Source: Oscillospiraceae bacterium (lineage in GTDB: Bacteria > Bacillota > Clostridia > Oscillospirales > Acutalibacteraceae). Taken from it: a stretch of 51,705 bases of DNA. The DNA is taken from assembly GCA_029098185.1 (NCBI GenBank), contig JAQXNV010000002.1:1-51705 (forward strand), read 5' to 3'. Position 1 is the first letter of the stretch; each line of letters starts with the position of its first letter. Shown here in pieces: positions 25,739 to 33,846 of the stretch. Under the pieces are notes generated by a model. The model was not told the origin of the DNA and searched no databases. It was given only the letters and a program-made list of their open reading frames with translations. Position numbers and translations under genes: made by a program.

Positions 25739-27214
25739 TTAGAACAGACCTGCCGCGATTTGTTCAAAGATGTGAATGATCGGAGCAGGATAGACGCCGA
25801 TGACGATGGATGTAATGGTCAGGCCGATGAGCGGGATGGTCATCAGCTTGTTGGGGTCATGGACGTCCTTGTTGAGCGTCTTGACGTCGATGTCCTTAGG
25901 CGGGAAGTACGCCTTGAGGATAACGTCGAAGAGGTACAGCGCTGTGAGCAGCGCAGAAATAATCAGGACAAAGGCGCCGATGTAAGCCAGTGGGTTGCCG
26001 CTGTCGATGGCGGCGGTGCCCAGGTAGAACTTACTGGTAAAGCCCATGAGCGGCGGGATACCGATGAGGCCCAGGGACGAAATGGTAAACGTCGCAAAGG
26101 TGATGGGCATTGCCCGGCCCATGCCGTACAGCTCATCGACGTGCTCTCTGCCGGTCTTGTAGATGACTGCGCCTGCAACGAAGAACAGGGTGATCTTCAA
26201 GACGGAGTGGAACAGCATATGGGTCACGCCGCCGACCAATCCCTCCGGCGTCATGATGGTGATGCCAAAGAGCATATAGGACAGGTTACTGACCGTCGAG
26301 TAAGCCAGCCGGCGCTTAAAGTGTTTGGTGCGCAGCGCCAGAGACGAGCCGGCGATAATGGTGATGATCGTTGCGCCCATGGCGATGTACTGTGCCCAGG
26401 AGCCACGGAGGAAATCGATGCCGAAGTTGTAGAACGTCACCCGAATGATGGCGAAGATACCGGCATTGACGACTGCCACGGCGTGGAGCAATGCAGAAAC
26501 AGGCGTCGGTGCGACACCGGCAGCGGGCAGCCAGTCAAAGAACGGGAAGATAGCCGCCTTGACGCCAAAGCCGAAGAACGCCAGCAGGAAGCCGACCAGC
26601 AGCAGGTTCTCCATGCCGGACACGAGAGCCGGGTCCAGGATGCCGCCGAAAACGAAGTCCAGGGATGTGCCGTAATTCATCAGCAGCATGATGGCGATAA
26701 AGCCGAAGGACGCGCCGGAGATGGAGTAAGCAACATACTTCTTACCGGCGGAAGCGGCCTTCTTATCCATAGCGTGCATAACCAGCGGCAGCGTAGCCAT
26801 GGTCAGCAGCTCATAGAAGAAGTACATGGTAATGAGGTTGGACGAGTAGGCGATGCCCAGAACGACGCCGAAGCTCATGGTGAAGAAGGAGAAGAATTTG
26901 TTCTCTTTTCCCTCGTGCTTCATGTACTCAAAGGAGTAGAACGTTGCCACGACCCACAGCACGGAAACGATCATGCCAAAGACGACGGACATACCATCTA
27001 TCCGTAGCGTCAGATTGATCTTGTCCGTAAAGTAGCAGAAGGTAAACTTCTGATTTTGGACCGTCAGCAGTAAAATAATGGAAAGAATGGCGTTGGCGAT
27101 AACGACGCCTGCCACATAAATTTGACGCTGCATCCGCTCTTTAAAGTTGAGGATGAGCAATCCCAAGCCTGCCACGATGGGCAGCAGGACGGGGATCAAT
27201 AATAACCATGCCAT
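25739..27214 (-). CDS. Antiporter-like membrane subunit (MrpD/NuoM family), third copy
   Basis: 491 residues, about 14 membrane helices. Glu135 (MYFFYELLTM), Lys219 (FGFGVKAAIFPFFDWLP) and Lys395 (LMGFTSKFYLG) fit the proton-path residues of complex I/Mrp antiporter subunits. At the helix-8 position where its neighbours have Lys, this protein has Asn250 (AVAVVNAGIF). A His at 244 sits where NuoL-type subunits have a conserved His, so the path may be NuoL-like or altered. It lies 15 bp after the preceding antiporter gene. Confidence 0.88.
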   Translation of the reverse strand: MAWLLLIPVLLPIVAGLGLLILNFKERMQRQIYVAGVVIANAILSIILLLTVQNQKFTFCYFTDKINLTLRIDGMSVVFGMIVSVLWVVATFYSFEYMKHEGKENKFFSFFTMSFGVVLGIAYSSNLITMYFFYELLTMATLPLVMHAMDKKAASAGKKYVAYSISGASFGFIAIMLLMNYGTSLDFVFGGILDPALVSGMENLLLVGFLLAFFGFGVKAAIFPFFDWLPAAGVAPTPVSALLHAVAVVNAGIFAIIRVTFYNFGIDFLRGSWAQYIAMGATIITIIAGSSLALRTKHFKRRLAYSTVSNLSYMLFGITIMTPEGLVGGVTHMLFHSVLKITLFFVAGAVIYKTGREHVDELYGMGRAMPITFATFTISSLGLIGIPPLMGFTSKFYLGTAAIDSGNPLAYIGAFVLIISALLTALYLFDVILKAYFPPKDIDVKTLNKDVHDPNKLMTIPLIGLTITSIVIGVYPAPIIHIFEQIAAGLF

Positions 27215-27229
27215 ATTGTTTCCCCCTCC

Positions 27230-28702
27230 TTACAAAATCGCGCTGCTGATGCAGCTGATCGCAGTTGTCAGACCCGTTGGGAACATACCCAGCAGAGCTA
27301 CCGCCGCCGACAAGATGATCAGCGGTACGGTCATCAGCGCGTTGGGTTCTTCCTTCTTCAGGGTGGCATAGTCAAAATCCTTCCCCGGGAAGAAAGCGTC
27401 CCGCACGATGCTCAGCAGGTAACCGGCGGTGAGCAATGCCGAAGCCATCAGCACCGCAGCGCCCAGGAATGGCAGGAAGCCCATACCGTTCATGGCCGCG
27501 TCGATGCCGCCGGTTGCCAGGAACCATTTGCTGACAAAGCCGGCCAGCGGCGGAATACCGATAAGCGACAGGGAGGCAAAGGTAAAGCACCACATGACGA
27601 TGGGCATCTGTTTGCCGATCCCCTTGAGCTCGTAAACGTAGGTCTTGTGTGTCTTGTAGATGATGGCGCCGGCGCAGCAGAACAGGATGTTCTTGGCGAT
27701 AGAGTGGAACACTACCTGGAGCAGCGCGCCGGTAAAGCCGTCGGCTGTCATGAGGAACAGGCCAAACAGCACATAAGAGACGTTGGAAACGGTGGAGTAA
27801 GCCATCCGTTTTTTGAGCAGTTTCTCCTTGAACGCCAGCATGGAGCCCATAAAGACGGTACCGATAGCCAGCGCCAGGAGCGTATACTGGACCCAGGTGC
27901 CCCGGAGGAAATCCGGGCCCACCATAAAGTAGGTGACACGGATGATGGCCAGCACGCCGCCCTTGGTGATAACACCGGAGAGAACGGCGGAAGCCGGTGC
28001 CGGTGCCACAGGGTGTGCCGTTGGCAGCCAGGCGTGCAGCGGCAGCATACCGGCTTTACAGCCAAAGCCGATCATCATCACGAGATAGACAAATAAGATC
28101 AGGTTTTCGTTGCCGGCTACCAGCTCCATGTTGAGAGAGCCGCCGGGAACGAAGGACAGCGTCTGGCAGAACTTGTTGAGGAAAAACATACCAAACAAGC
28201 CGCAGCCTGCGCCGAATACGGAATATCCTAAGTACTTGAGACCGGCCGCAATAGCCTCCCTAGTCCGGGAGTGGATGACCAGCGGCACGGTGATAATGGT
28301 CATCAGTTCATACATCATGTACAGGGTCGGCATGGTGGCGGTAAAGGCCAGGCCCACCAGCACACCCATGGTCATGGTGTAAATGCCGAGGAATCTTTCC
28401 TCGTTGCCCTCGTGGGTTATATATTCGAAGGCGAAGAACGCCACAAGCGCCCACACGGATACGATGAGGCACGAGAAGAATCGTGCCAGCCCGTCTAGCT
28501 GGAAACCAATGCTCAGGTTTCCGCTGATGGTCCACACCGTGAGCGTTGTGTCGGGCAGAAACGCCAGTGCGTATACCATCAGGGCGTCTATGATAACGAC
28601 CGCCGAAATATAGATTCTGCGTACTTTCCGGTCATGCAGGAAAAATACGGCGGCGCCTGCTAAAATCGGAAATAAAATCGGGATCAACAGCAGGATACCC
28701 AT
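27230..28702 (-). CDS. Antiporter-like membrane subunit (MrpD/NuoM family), second copy
   Basis: 490 residues from the ATG at 28702; a TTG two codons earlier is in frame but too near the Shine-Dalgarno GAGGTGG. All four channel residues are present: Glu132 (MMYELMTIITVP), Lys216 (IGFGCKAGMLPLHAWLPTAHP), Lys247 (GVITKGGVLA) and Lys392 (LAGFVSKWFL). Closest in sequence to the gene at 25739, which suggests duplication within the operon. Confidence 0.88.
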   Translation of the reverse strand: MGILLLIPILFPILAGAAVFFLHDRKVRRIYISAVVIIDALMVYALAFLPDTTLTVWTISGNLSIGFQLDGLARFFSCLIVSVWALVAFFAFEYITHEGNEERFLGIYTMTMGVLVGLAFTATMPTLYMMYELMTIITVPLVIHSRTREAIAAGLKYLGYSVFGAGCGLFGMFFLNKFCQTLSFVPGGSLNMELVAGNENLILFVYLVMMIGFGCKAGMLPLHAWLPTAHPVAPAPASAVLSGVITKGGVLAIIRVTYFMVGPDFLRGTWVQYTLLALAIGTVFMGSMLAFKEKLLKKRMAYSTVSNVSYVLFGLFLMTADGFTGALLQVVFHSIAKNILFCCAGAIIYKTHKTYVYELKGIGKQMPIVMWCFTFASLSLIGIPPLAGFVSKWFLATGGIDAAMNGMGFLPFLGAAVLMASALLTAGYLLSIVRDAFFPGKDFDYATLKKEEPNALMTVPLIILSAAVALLGMFPTGLTTAISCISSAIL

Positions 28703-28789
28703 CGACAAACCACCTCACTTTTCATCAAATTATCAATACGTTTGGAACAGCTATCTGATCCGCAGTGTGAGAACACTTTTGCGGATGTC

Positions 28790-30406
28790 TTAGCCCAGCA
28801 GGGAAATGCCCGCGCTCAGAATATCTGTCAGCGGCTGGTAGCAAATGCCCAGGGCAAAGTTGCACGCGATGAGCAGTACCATGGATACCACAAAGCTGAC
28901 CGAGGTCCGAGGCTTCTCGTGCGGTTCTTCGTGGAGCGCCAGTTCTTCCTCGTCATCATCGTCCGCTTCCGCGCCATGGCCATGGGCGTCTTCATGGGCA
29001 TCGTGGGCGCCATGGGCATGTTCGCCCTTGCGTTGCTTCGGTGTCCAAATGTTGATACAGACTGGGATATAATACAGCGCGTTGAGCACCGTACTGATGG
29101 CCAGTGCGATGAGCACTACCGTCAACCGGAACCAGTCGCTCTCGATGGCGCCGGTGGAGAAAAACAGCTTTGGAATAAAGCCGGCAAACAGCGGGATACC
29201 GATCATCGACAGAGAGCCGACGGTAAAGGCGATGCCCGCCAGAGGACTCTTGAGTGCCGTGCCCTTGAGGGCTTTGATCTGATAGTTGTGTCCCGCGTGG
29301 TTGACCAGATTACCGGCTGCGCAGAACAGCATGGGCTTGGTGAAGGCGTGGGCCAGGATGTGGTAGCACGCCGCCAGGATACCGATGTCGGAACCGAGGC
29401 CGATACCCATAAAGACATAGCCGATCTGGGCAACAGAGGAGTAGGCGATCATCCGCTTGATGTGCCGCTCCTTCAGCGCCTTCAGCGAGCCGATCATCAT
29501 GCCGGCGATGCCGAAGATCAGGATCACGTCGTTGACGTGGAGGGTGGAAAGCATTTCCGGGGTGAACATCCGGTAGACCATTTTGATCAACAGGATGAGG
29601 TAGCCTTTGAGCACCAGGCCGGACAAAATGGCCGAGGAGCTGGTGGTGGAGGAACCGTGGGCGCCGGGCAGCCAGGAGTGGAAGGGATAGACCGCGCTCT
29701 TGATGGCCACGCCCAGGATCATCAGGCCCATGACAACGGTGAGCGGGATGGCGTATTGGCCTGTCTTAAAGAGGGGGACCAATACTTCCTGGATGCTGGA
29801 GAACAGCAGCTCGCCGGTCATGTTATACAAGATGCAGACGCCGAACAGGAATAAGCCGGAGCCCAGCAAGCTCATGATCAAATACCGGATCGTCGCCACG
29901 ATGGTCTCGCCGGAATCCTTGATCATGACGATGGCGCAGGCGGCGATGGTGTTGATCTCAATAAAGACGTAAGCGGTAAACAAGTCGTTGGTGTAGATCA
30001 GTGCCAGCAGGGAACTGAGCAGCAGGTTCTGCATCAGGAAATAGAGATACAGCTTTCTGGGACGGACGTCGTTGTAAATATCCGTCAGACCGCCCAGGAT
30101 GCTCAGCGCCATGACCAGGCAGAACAGCGTGGCCATCAGCGCTTCCAGGGGACCAGCCCGCAGTTCGTTGCCCCACGGCGCCGGGAAGTGACCCATCATA
30201 TATGTATAGCTGGTGCCGCCGTCGTGACTGAGCAGTGTGCCCAGCAGTACCGCGTTCATGGCGCCTACGACGACGATGACCGCAAAATTGATCTTTTGCG
30301 CCACCTTGCCGTGATTGCGCACAAAGGGGGTCACCATGCCGGCCATCAGCGTCATCAGGATACTGAAGGCCGGGAAGTTATAGACGAAGGGCATCATGTG
30401 GTCCAT
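28790..30406 (-). CDS. Antiporter-like membrane subunit (MrpD/MbhH position), first copy, with His-rich acidic loop
   Basis: 538 residues from the ATG at 30406, which overlaps the mrpC stop (TGATG); AAGGAAGGGGG is upstream. Channel residues Glu150 (AYVFIEINTI), Lys236 (GVAIKSAVYPFHSWLPGAH), Lys267 (GLVLKGYLIL) and Lys413 (FIPKLFF) are all present. Between the last two helices (about 459-500) lies a hydrophilic insert with eight histidines and a DDDDEEE run, not part of the usual family fold and a likely metal-binding segment. Gene order (after E, F, G, A-tail, B, C) marks it as the genuine MrpD/MbhH equivalent. Confidence 0.88.
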   Translation of the reverse strand: MDHMMPFVYNFPAFSILMTLMAGMVTPFVRNHGKVAQKINFAVIVVVGAMNAVLLGTLLSHDGGTSYTYMMGHFPAPWGNELRAGPLEALMATLFCLVMALSILGGLTDIYNDVRPRKLYLYFLMQNLLLSSLLALIYTNDLFTAYVFIEINTIAACAIVMIKDSGETIVATIRYLIMSLLGSGLFLFGVCILYNMTGELLFSSIQEVLVPLFKTGQYAIPLTVVMGLMILGVAIKSAVYPFHSWLPGAHGSSTTSSSAILSGLVLKGYLILLIKMVYRMFTPEMLSTLHVNDVILIFGIAGMMIGSLKALKERHIKRMIAYSSVAQIGYVFMGIGLGSDIGILAACYHILAHAFTKPMLFCAAGNLVNHAGHNYQIKALKGTALKSPLAGIAFTVGSLSMIGIPLFAGFIPKLFFSTGAIESDWFRLTVVLIALAISTVLNALYYIPVCINIWTPKQRKGEHAHGAHDAHEDAHGHGAEADDDDEEELALHEEPHEKPRTSVSFVVSMVLLIACNFALGICYQPLTDILSAGISLLG

Positions 30407-30792
30407 CAATCACTGCCCCCTTCCTTTTTGCAAAGCACCAGGATCTCGTCCAGGTTCAAGGTGTGATATTTTTTGTAAAGCCGCATCACCAGGGCCAGGG
30501 AGAACGCCGTGACGCTGACGGAAACGACGATGCCCGTCAGGACCAGGCCGCCGGGGACCGGGTTGATGTATGTTTCTGCCGAGGCCGGAACGGTAACGTC
30601 TGCCGGCACCGGCGCGATTCTGCCAAAGACAAAGCCTCTTGCCGCGAGAAAGAGATAGATCGCCGTATCCATAATGTTGAGGCCAACGATCTTTTTGATG
30701 AGGTTACTTTGGAGCAGCAGATTCATGAAGCCGATGCCGAACAGGATCACGGCAGCGATCTCATAGTAGTGATTCAAAATATAATCCCACAT
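30406..30792 (-). CDS. mrpC: Mrp-type antiporter subunit C (NuoK-like)
   Basis: 128 residues from the ATG at 30792 (MWDYILNHYYEIAAVILFGIG), with GAGAGGAG upstream; the longer open frame overlaps the previous gene. Three helices in the NuoK/MnhC pattern: FMNLLLQSNLIKKIVGLNIM is the conserved second-helix region, and PGGLVLTGIVVSVSVTAFSLAL the third. Begins one base after the preceding stop and ends in a TGATG overlap with the antiporter subunit, so translation is coupled. Confidence 0.9.
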   Translation of the reverse strand: MWDYILNHYYEIAAVILFGIGFMNLLLQSNLIKKIVGLNIMDTAIYLFLAARGFVFGRIAPVPADVTVPASAETYINPVPGGLVLTGIVVSVSVTAFSLALVMRLYKKYHTLNLDEILVLCKKEGGSD

Positions 30793-30793
30793 C

Positions 30794-31747
30794 CTAGATA
30801 TCTCCTCTCGAAAATAGTGAATAGAAGCCATACATGGTGCAGGCAACAATCATGCCGACACAGATGTTCAGCGGGAGGATGAGACCGCCGCTGAGGATGG
30901 CGCCGGGAATGCCCTTTGGAATGTAAGACTCCAGATGGTTGGCGCCGGTGAAGAAGGAATACGCCTTAGAGCAAGCGTACACCAGCAGCGCCGAGCTGGT
31001 AATGCCCGTAAAGGTCTTGAAGGTGAAGAAAGTGTCCATCTTCTTAAAACCGTAGGCCGACGCGTACAAGATCAGCGCCGCACCCATGATGGCACCGCCG
31101 GAGAAGCCGCCGCCTGGAGAGATGTGGCCGTTGAGGACCACATAGGCGCCAAACAGCAGGATAAACGGCACCAAAATGGCAGCCACAGTCCGCAGGATGA
31201 TGTTCGGATGGCTCTTTGCCAGCATTTCCTCCCGGCGGAGACGGCCTTCTTCTTCGGGGTCCAGAGCGTCGGGATCTTTCCGCAGCAGAATGATGACCGC
31301 CGAAACAGCGATAAACAGCACGGTGGATTCGCCCAAGGTATCGAAGGCACGATAGTCCAGGATCATGCCGGCGATGATGTTGGCGGCACCGGTATCGGTG
31401 AGGCCGTCCTCAATGTACTTCTGGGAGACCTCGTTGTTGGTGGGCGCGTCCGGCACACCAAAGGCCGGCAGATCGCTGACCGTATACAGCAGCAGCCCGA
31501 TGAGCAGGCAGCAGAACACGATGGAAGCCACAATGTACAGCTTCCGGAACCGCTTGAGCTTGTGCAGCTCGCTGACAGGCTTGCGCTGCAGGTCCTCTGC
31601 AGCCACACACCCCGGCTCCGGGATCTCTACGGGCCCCATGGGATCGCCGTCCACCCATTTTCTCAGCTTCTTCCAGGGAGAAAGCGTGCTTTGCTGCACC
31701 GTTTGATTGTTCTGTTCCGTTTTTGGATGATGAATATCCTTAGGCAT
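30794..31747 (-). CDS. mrpB: Fused MbhE-like (MrpA C-terminal) and MrpB subunit
   Basis: 317 residues. A hydrophilic N-terminal 65 residues precede a membrane helix (about 68-90). The segment ending DYRAFDTLGESTVLFIAVSAVIILL is the MbhE / MrpA tail motif. Residues about 185-317 are an MnhB/MrpB domain, with VLNGHISPGGGFSGGAIMGAA as its signature. Such E-B fusions occur in Mbh-type and group-1-like Mrp complexes. It overlaps the upstream subunit by 8 bp and ends one base before mrpC. Confidence 0.88.
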   Translation of the reverse strand: MPKDIHHPKTEQNNQTVQQSTLSPWKKLRKWVDGDPMGPVEIPEPGCVAAEDLQRKPVSELHKLKRFRKLYIVASIVFCCLLIGLLLYTVSDLPAFGVPDAPTNNEVSQKYIEDGLTDTGAANIIAGMILDYRAFDTLGESTVLFIAVSAVIILLRKDPDALDPEEEGRLRREEMLAKSHPNIILRTVAAILVPFILLFGAYVVLNGHISPGGGFSGGAIMGAALILYASAYGFKKMDTFFTFKTFTGITSSALLVYACSKAYSFFTGANHLESYIPKGIPGAILSGGLILPLNICVGMIVACTMYGFYSLFSRGDI

Positions 31748-32036
31748 CGTCTTCTCCTTTCTCCTCCTGGTCTTTCTGTTTTTTCTTTTCGCTCTTTTTA
31801 AAGTGGAGCTCGCCCACCTTTTTCAGCGTGATGAAGAATAAGATCGTCGTCACGCCGGCGCCGACAGCCGCTTCGGTACCTGCCAGGTCAGGGGATTCCA
31901 GCAGTACCCAGATGATGGACATCACGACGCTGTAGGACATGAAGATCAGCACGGTGGTCAACAAATTCTTCTGGACCGTGGCCATGATGGCGCAGGCGAT
32001 GAGAAACGCCAGCAAAATCATTTCCAATGCGATCAT
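31740..32036 (-). CDS. MbhD-like subunit (MrpA C-terminal domain, DUF4040)
   Basis: 98 residues: three helices (MIALEMILLAFLIACAIMA, then LLTTVLIFMSYSVVMSIIW, then VGAGVTTILFFITLKKV), with the LESPDLAGTEAAVGAG motif of the MbhD/MrpA tail. A lysine/glutamate tail follows. AGGAGGTG precedes the ATG, and ATGA overlaps tie it to mrpG. In Bacillus Mrp this segment is part of MrpA; here it is a separate gene, as in hydrogenase-type Mbh complexes. Confidence 0.88.
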   Translation of the reverse strand: MIALEMILLAFLIACAIMATVQKNLLTTVLIFMSYSVVMSIIWVLLESPDLAGTEAAVGAGVTTILFFITLKKVGELHFKKSEKKKQKDQEEKGEDDA

Positions 32037-32359
32037 TTGTCGATCACCTCCTCCTCAAAGGAATCCTCGTCCTCTGTTTCCTGCGAAACATACTCTGCCT
32101 TGGCAATCAGGTGGCTGGCCAAGGGGCTGGACGCCCAAATGAAGGCAATACACAAAATAAATTTCAGCGTGGTGAAGGTGAACCCTGTCAGGATCATCAC
32201 GCCCACAAGGCACAGCAGCGCGCCCATGGTATCACACTGAGCGGCAATGTGCATCCGGTTTAGGACATAGCGAAACCGGAATACGCCGAAGGTGGCGGCG
32301 GCAAAAATAAAAATGCCCACACTGATAAACACCGCGGCGATAATAAATCGTACCATCAT
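32033..32359 (-). CDS. mrpG: Mrp-type antiporter subunit G
   Basis: 108 residues with three helices and the MnhG pattern FAAATFGVFRFRYVLNRMHIAAQCDTMG followed by GFTFTTLKFILCIAFIWASSPLASHLIA. The acidic C-terminus (ETEDEDSFEEEVIDK) is soluble. The start overlaps the mrpF stop (ATGA); a second ATG directly follows, so the first codon is uncertain by one. Confidence 0.9.
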   Translation of the reverse strand: MMVRFIIAAVFISVGIFIFAAATFGVFRFRYVLNRMHIAAQCDTMGALLCLVGVMILTGFTFTTLKFILCIAFIWASSPLASHLIAKAEYVSQETEDEDSFEEEVIDK

Positions 32360-32706
32360 TCCTTTTTCGCCTCCTCTTGACTTCGATCCTCGATCTCGAT
32401 CTTGATGATATTGCGGCTCTTCTCATTTCGCTCCCGCAGAACGACGATCCGCGAAATGATGACCACCGCCAGAAAGCTCAGCATAGCGTAGATCAAACAG
32501 ACGTCTGCCAAAAAGCCTTCTTCCAGAAAAACGGTGAGGATCGCAATGAACACGATGGCCTTGACGCCGATCATGTTGGCAGCCACCAGCCGGTCTGTAA
32601 AGCGGGGGCCCAGGATGGCCCGCAGCAAACAGAAAGAAATAATAATGGAAAGGACGATCATAATAATAATGAAAAAGATCGTCGAATAGGTTGTTGCCGC
32701 AAACAT
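32356..32706 (-). CDS. mrpF: Mrp-type antiporter subunit F
   Basis: 116 residues, three helices. RAILGPRFTDRLVAANMIGVKAIV is the MnhF core (the PxxxDRxxAxN region). The last 25 residues are charged and cytoplasmic. The start ATG shares one base with the mrpE stop (TAATG), with GGAGGG upstream. Confidence 0.92.
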   Translation of the reverse strand: MFAATTYSTIFFIIIMIVLSIIISFCLLRAILGPRFTDRLVAANMIGVKAIVFIAILTVFLEEGFLADVCLIYAMLSFLAVVIISRIVVLRERNEKSRNIIKIEIEDRSQEEAKKE

Positions 32707-33173
32707 TATTTCTTTCCCTCCATTTCCCGCAGCTTTACGACAAAATCACACTCGTCAATCCCATCGGCCATGCTGGCGTCCAGGGCATGGACACAGAAAA
32801 CATCGTCGCAGACATTGACCGTGATGGTACCCGGCGTGATGGTGATGGAATTGGCCAGCGCAACCTTGCTGGTGTCCTTTTTCAGGTCGGTCTTAAAGTA
32901 GACCATCTTTGGCTCGATCTTGCTCTTGGGGTTGAGCACGATCTTGAGCACGCCCCAGTTGGCCTTGACGATCTCCTTAAAGACCAGCAGGCCATAAAGG
33001 ACCATTTTGCCGAATTTCTTCAGCACTTCCTTTTCCTGTTTCGGCCCGAATCCCATGACCTTCCAGACAAAGAGGTAAAGGGCGGCGGCGAGCACGATGC
33101 CGAAAATCAGGATCTCGATGGTGAACCGGCCGTTAAAGACGATCCACATCCCTACGAATAATAAGAATAGCAT
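32706..33173 (-). CDS. mrpE: Mrp-type antiporter subunit E
   Basis: 155 residues. Two N-terminal helices are followed by the soluble domain with ANWGVLKIVLNPKSKIEPKMVYF and NSITITPGTITVNVCDDVFCVHALD, the MnhE signature. The ATG at 33173 has GAGGTG 6 nt upstream. It is the first classical Mrp gene of the operon, 46 bp after the His-patterned peptide. Confidence 0.92.
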   Translation of the reverse strand: MLFLLFVGMWIVFNGRFTIEILIFGIVLAAALYLFVWKVMGFGPKQEKEVLKKFGKMVLYGLLVFKEIVKANWGVLKIVLNPKSKIEPKMVYFKTDLKKDTSKVALANSITITPGTITVNVCDDVFCVHALDASMADGIDECDFVVKLREMEGKK

Positions 33174-33219
33174 GTTATCACCTCAAAAACTTTCATTCCA
33201 AGCGCAGCCGGAGGGGCTG

Positions 33220-33417
33220 TCAGTGACTGCTGGACGCACCCGCTTCGCCATGCGCTGCGCCTTCCGCTTCCGTGCCGTGGGTTCCGCCCGCAACTGTTTC
33301 GCCGTGGGCCGCCGTGGTGGATTCGCCGCCATGTTCCCCGCCGACCGGCGCTGAAACCAGGAACAGCAACGCCGCGCTGGCTGCCAGCGTGACAAGGACA
33401 CAAAAAAATTGTTTCAT
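33220..33417 (-). CDS. Exported peptide with a histidine every nine residues, first gene of the Mrp-like operon
   Basis: 65 residues. AGGAGG stands 7 nt before the ATG at 33417, so translation is well supported. Residues 4-24 are a signal peptide or single membrane anchor (FFCVLVTLAASAALLFLVSAP). The remaining tail has His at 29, 38, 47, 56 and 65, an exact nine-residue period, each followed by Gly except the last, in a Gly/Ala/Glu/Thr background. I do not recognise a family. The place between the operon promoter and mrpE says it acts with the antiporter complex on the outer face of the membrane. Metal or proton binding by the histidines is inference. Confidence 0.75.
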   Translation of the reverse strand: MKQFFCVLVTLAASAALLFLVSAPVGGEHGGESTTAAHGETVAGGTHGTEAEGAAHGEAGASSSH

Positions 33418-33545
33418 GGAAAAACCTCCTGACCGGCGACTCCCCGCCGGACACGCCGGAGGGAACCCCTGATGGTTCGCCGTAATGATGTGTTGTTCCG
33501 CGCCGGTGGACAAGCCCCCGAAACGGAGATAACTATACGGATTAA

Positions 33546-33574
33546 ATTATGCGGGAATCTTCACAAAATGTCAA
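33546..33574 (-). promoter_or_regulatory. Promoter of the Mrp-like operon
   Basis: TTGACA (33574-33569), 17 bp, CATAAT (33551-33546) on the minus strand, giving a leader of about 120 nt that contains a GC-rich CCGGCG-type hairpin around 33435-33460. Confidence 0.88.
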
Positions 33575-33846
33575 TAGTTTTTGTAATTTTTCTCTACCTT
33601 TACCGAAAAGACAGAAAAAATTTTTGTAGAAAGATGCACAAAAAAATCGCCCGAAAGTATCACACAAACCCGGTTTTGTCTCGTTTTTCCCGTTGGGCGG
33701 CTGTGAATATTCTGTAAATTCTGTTAAAAGTAAACGAAAAAGGGGATTTTCTTTTTCTTCGCCATCAGAAGCGACAAAAAACTGGAGAAATATTCTAATC
33801 TGCCCCTCCCCTGCCGTGTTGTCCCTCTGGCCGTGCGCTAAGCCCA

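Noticed and set aside
25760-27007. 415-codon frame antisense to an antiporter subunit
   Set aside because: Highly charged and low in hydrophobic residues, as expected of the complement of a membrane protein gene.
23721-33173. Complex I or a complete membrane-bound hydrogenase
   Set aside because: Only the membrane antiporter-type subunits are present; no NuoB/C/D/H/I-like or hydrogenase subunits lie in the operon, which is closed by a promoter and a terminator.
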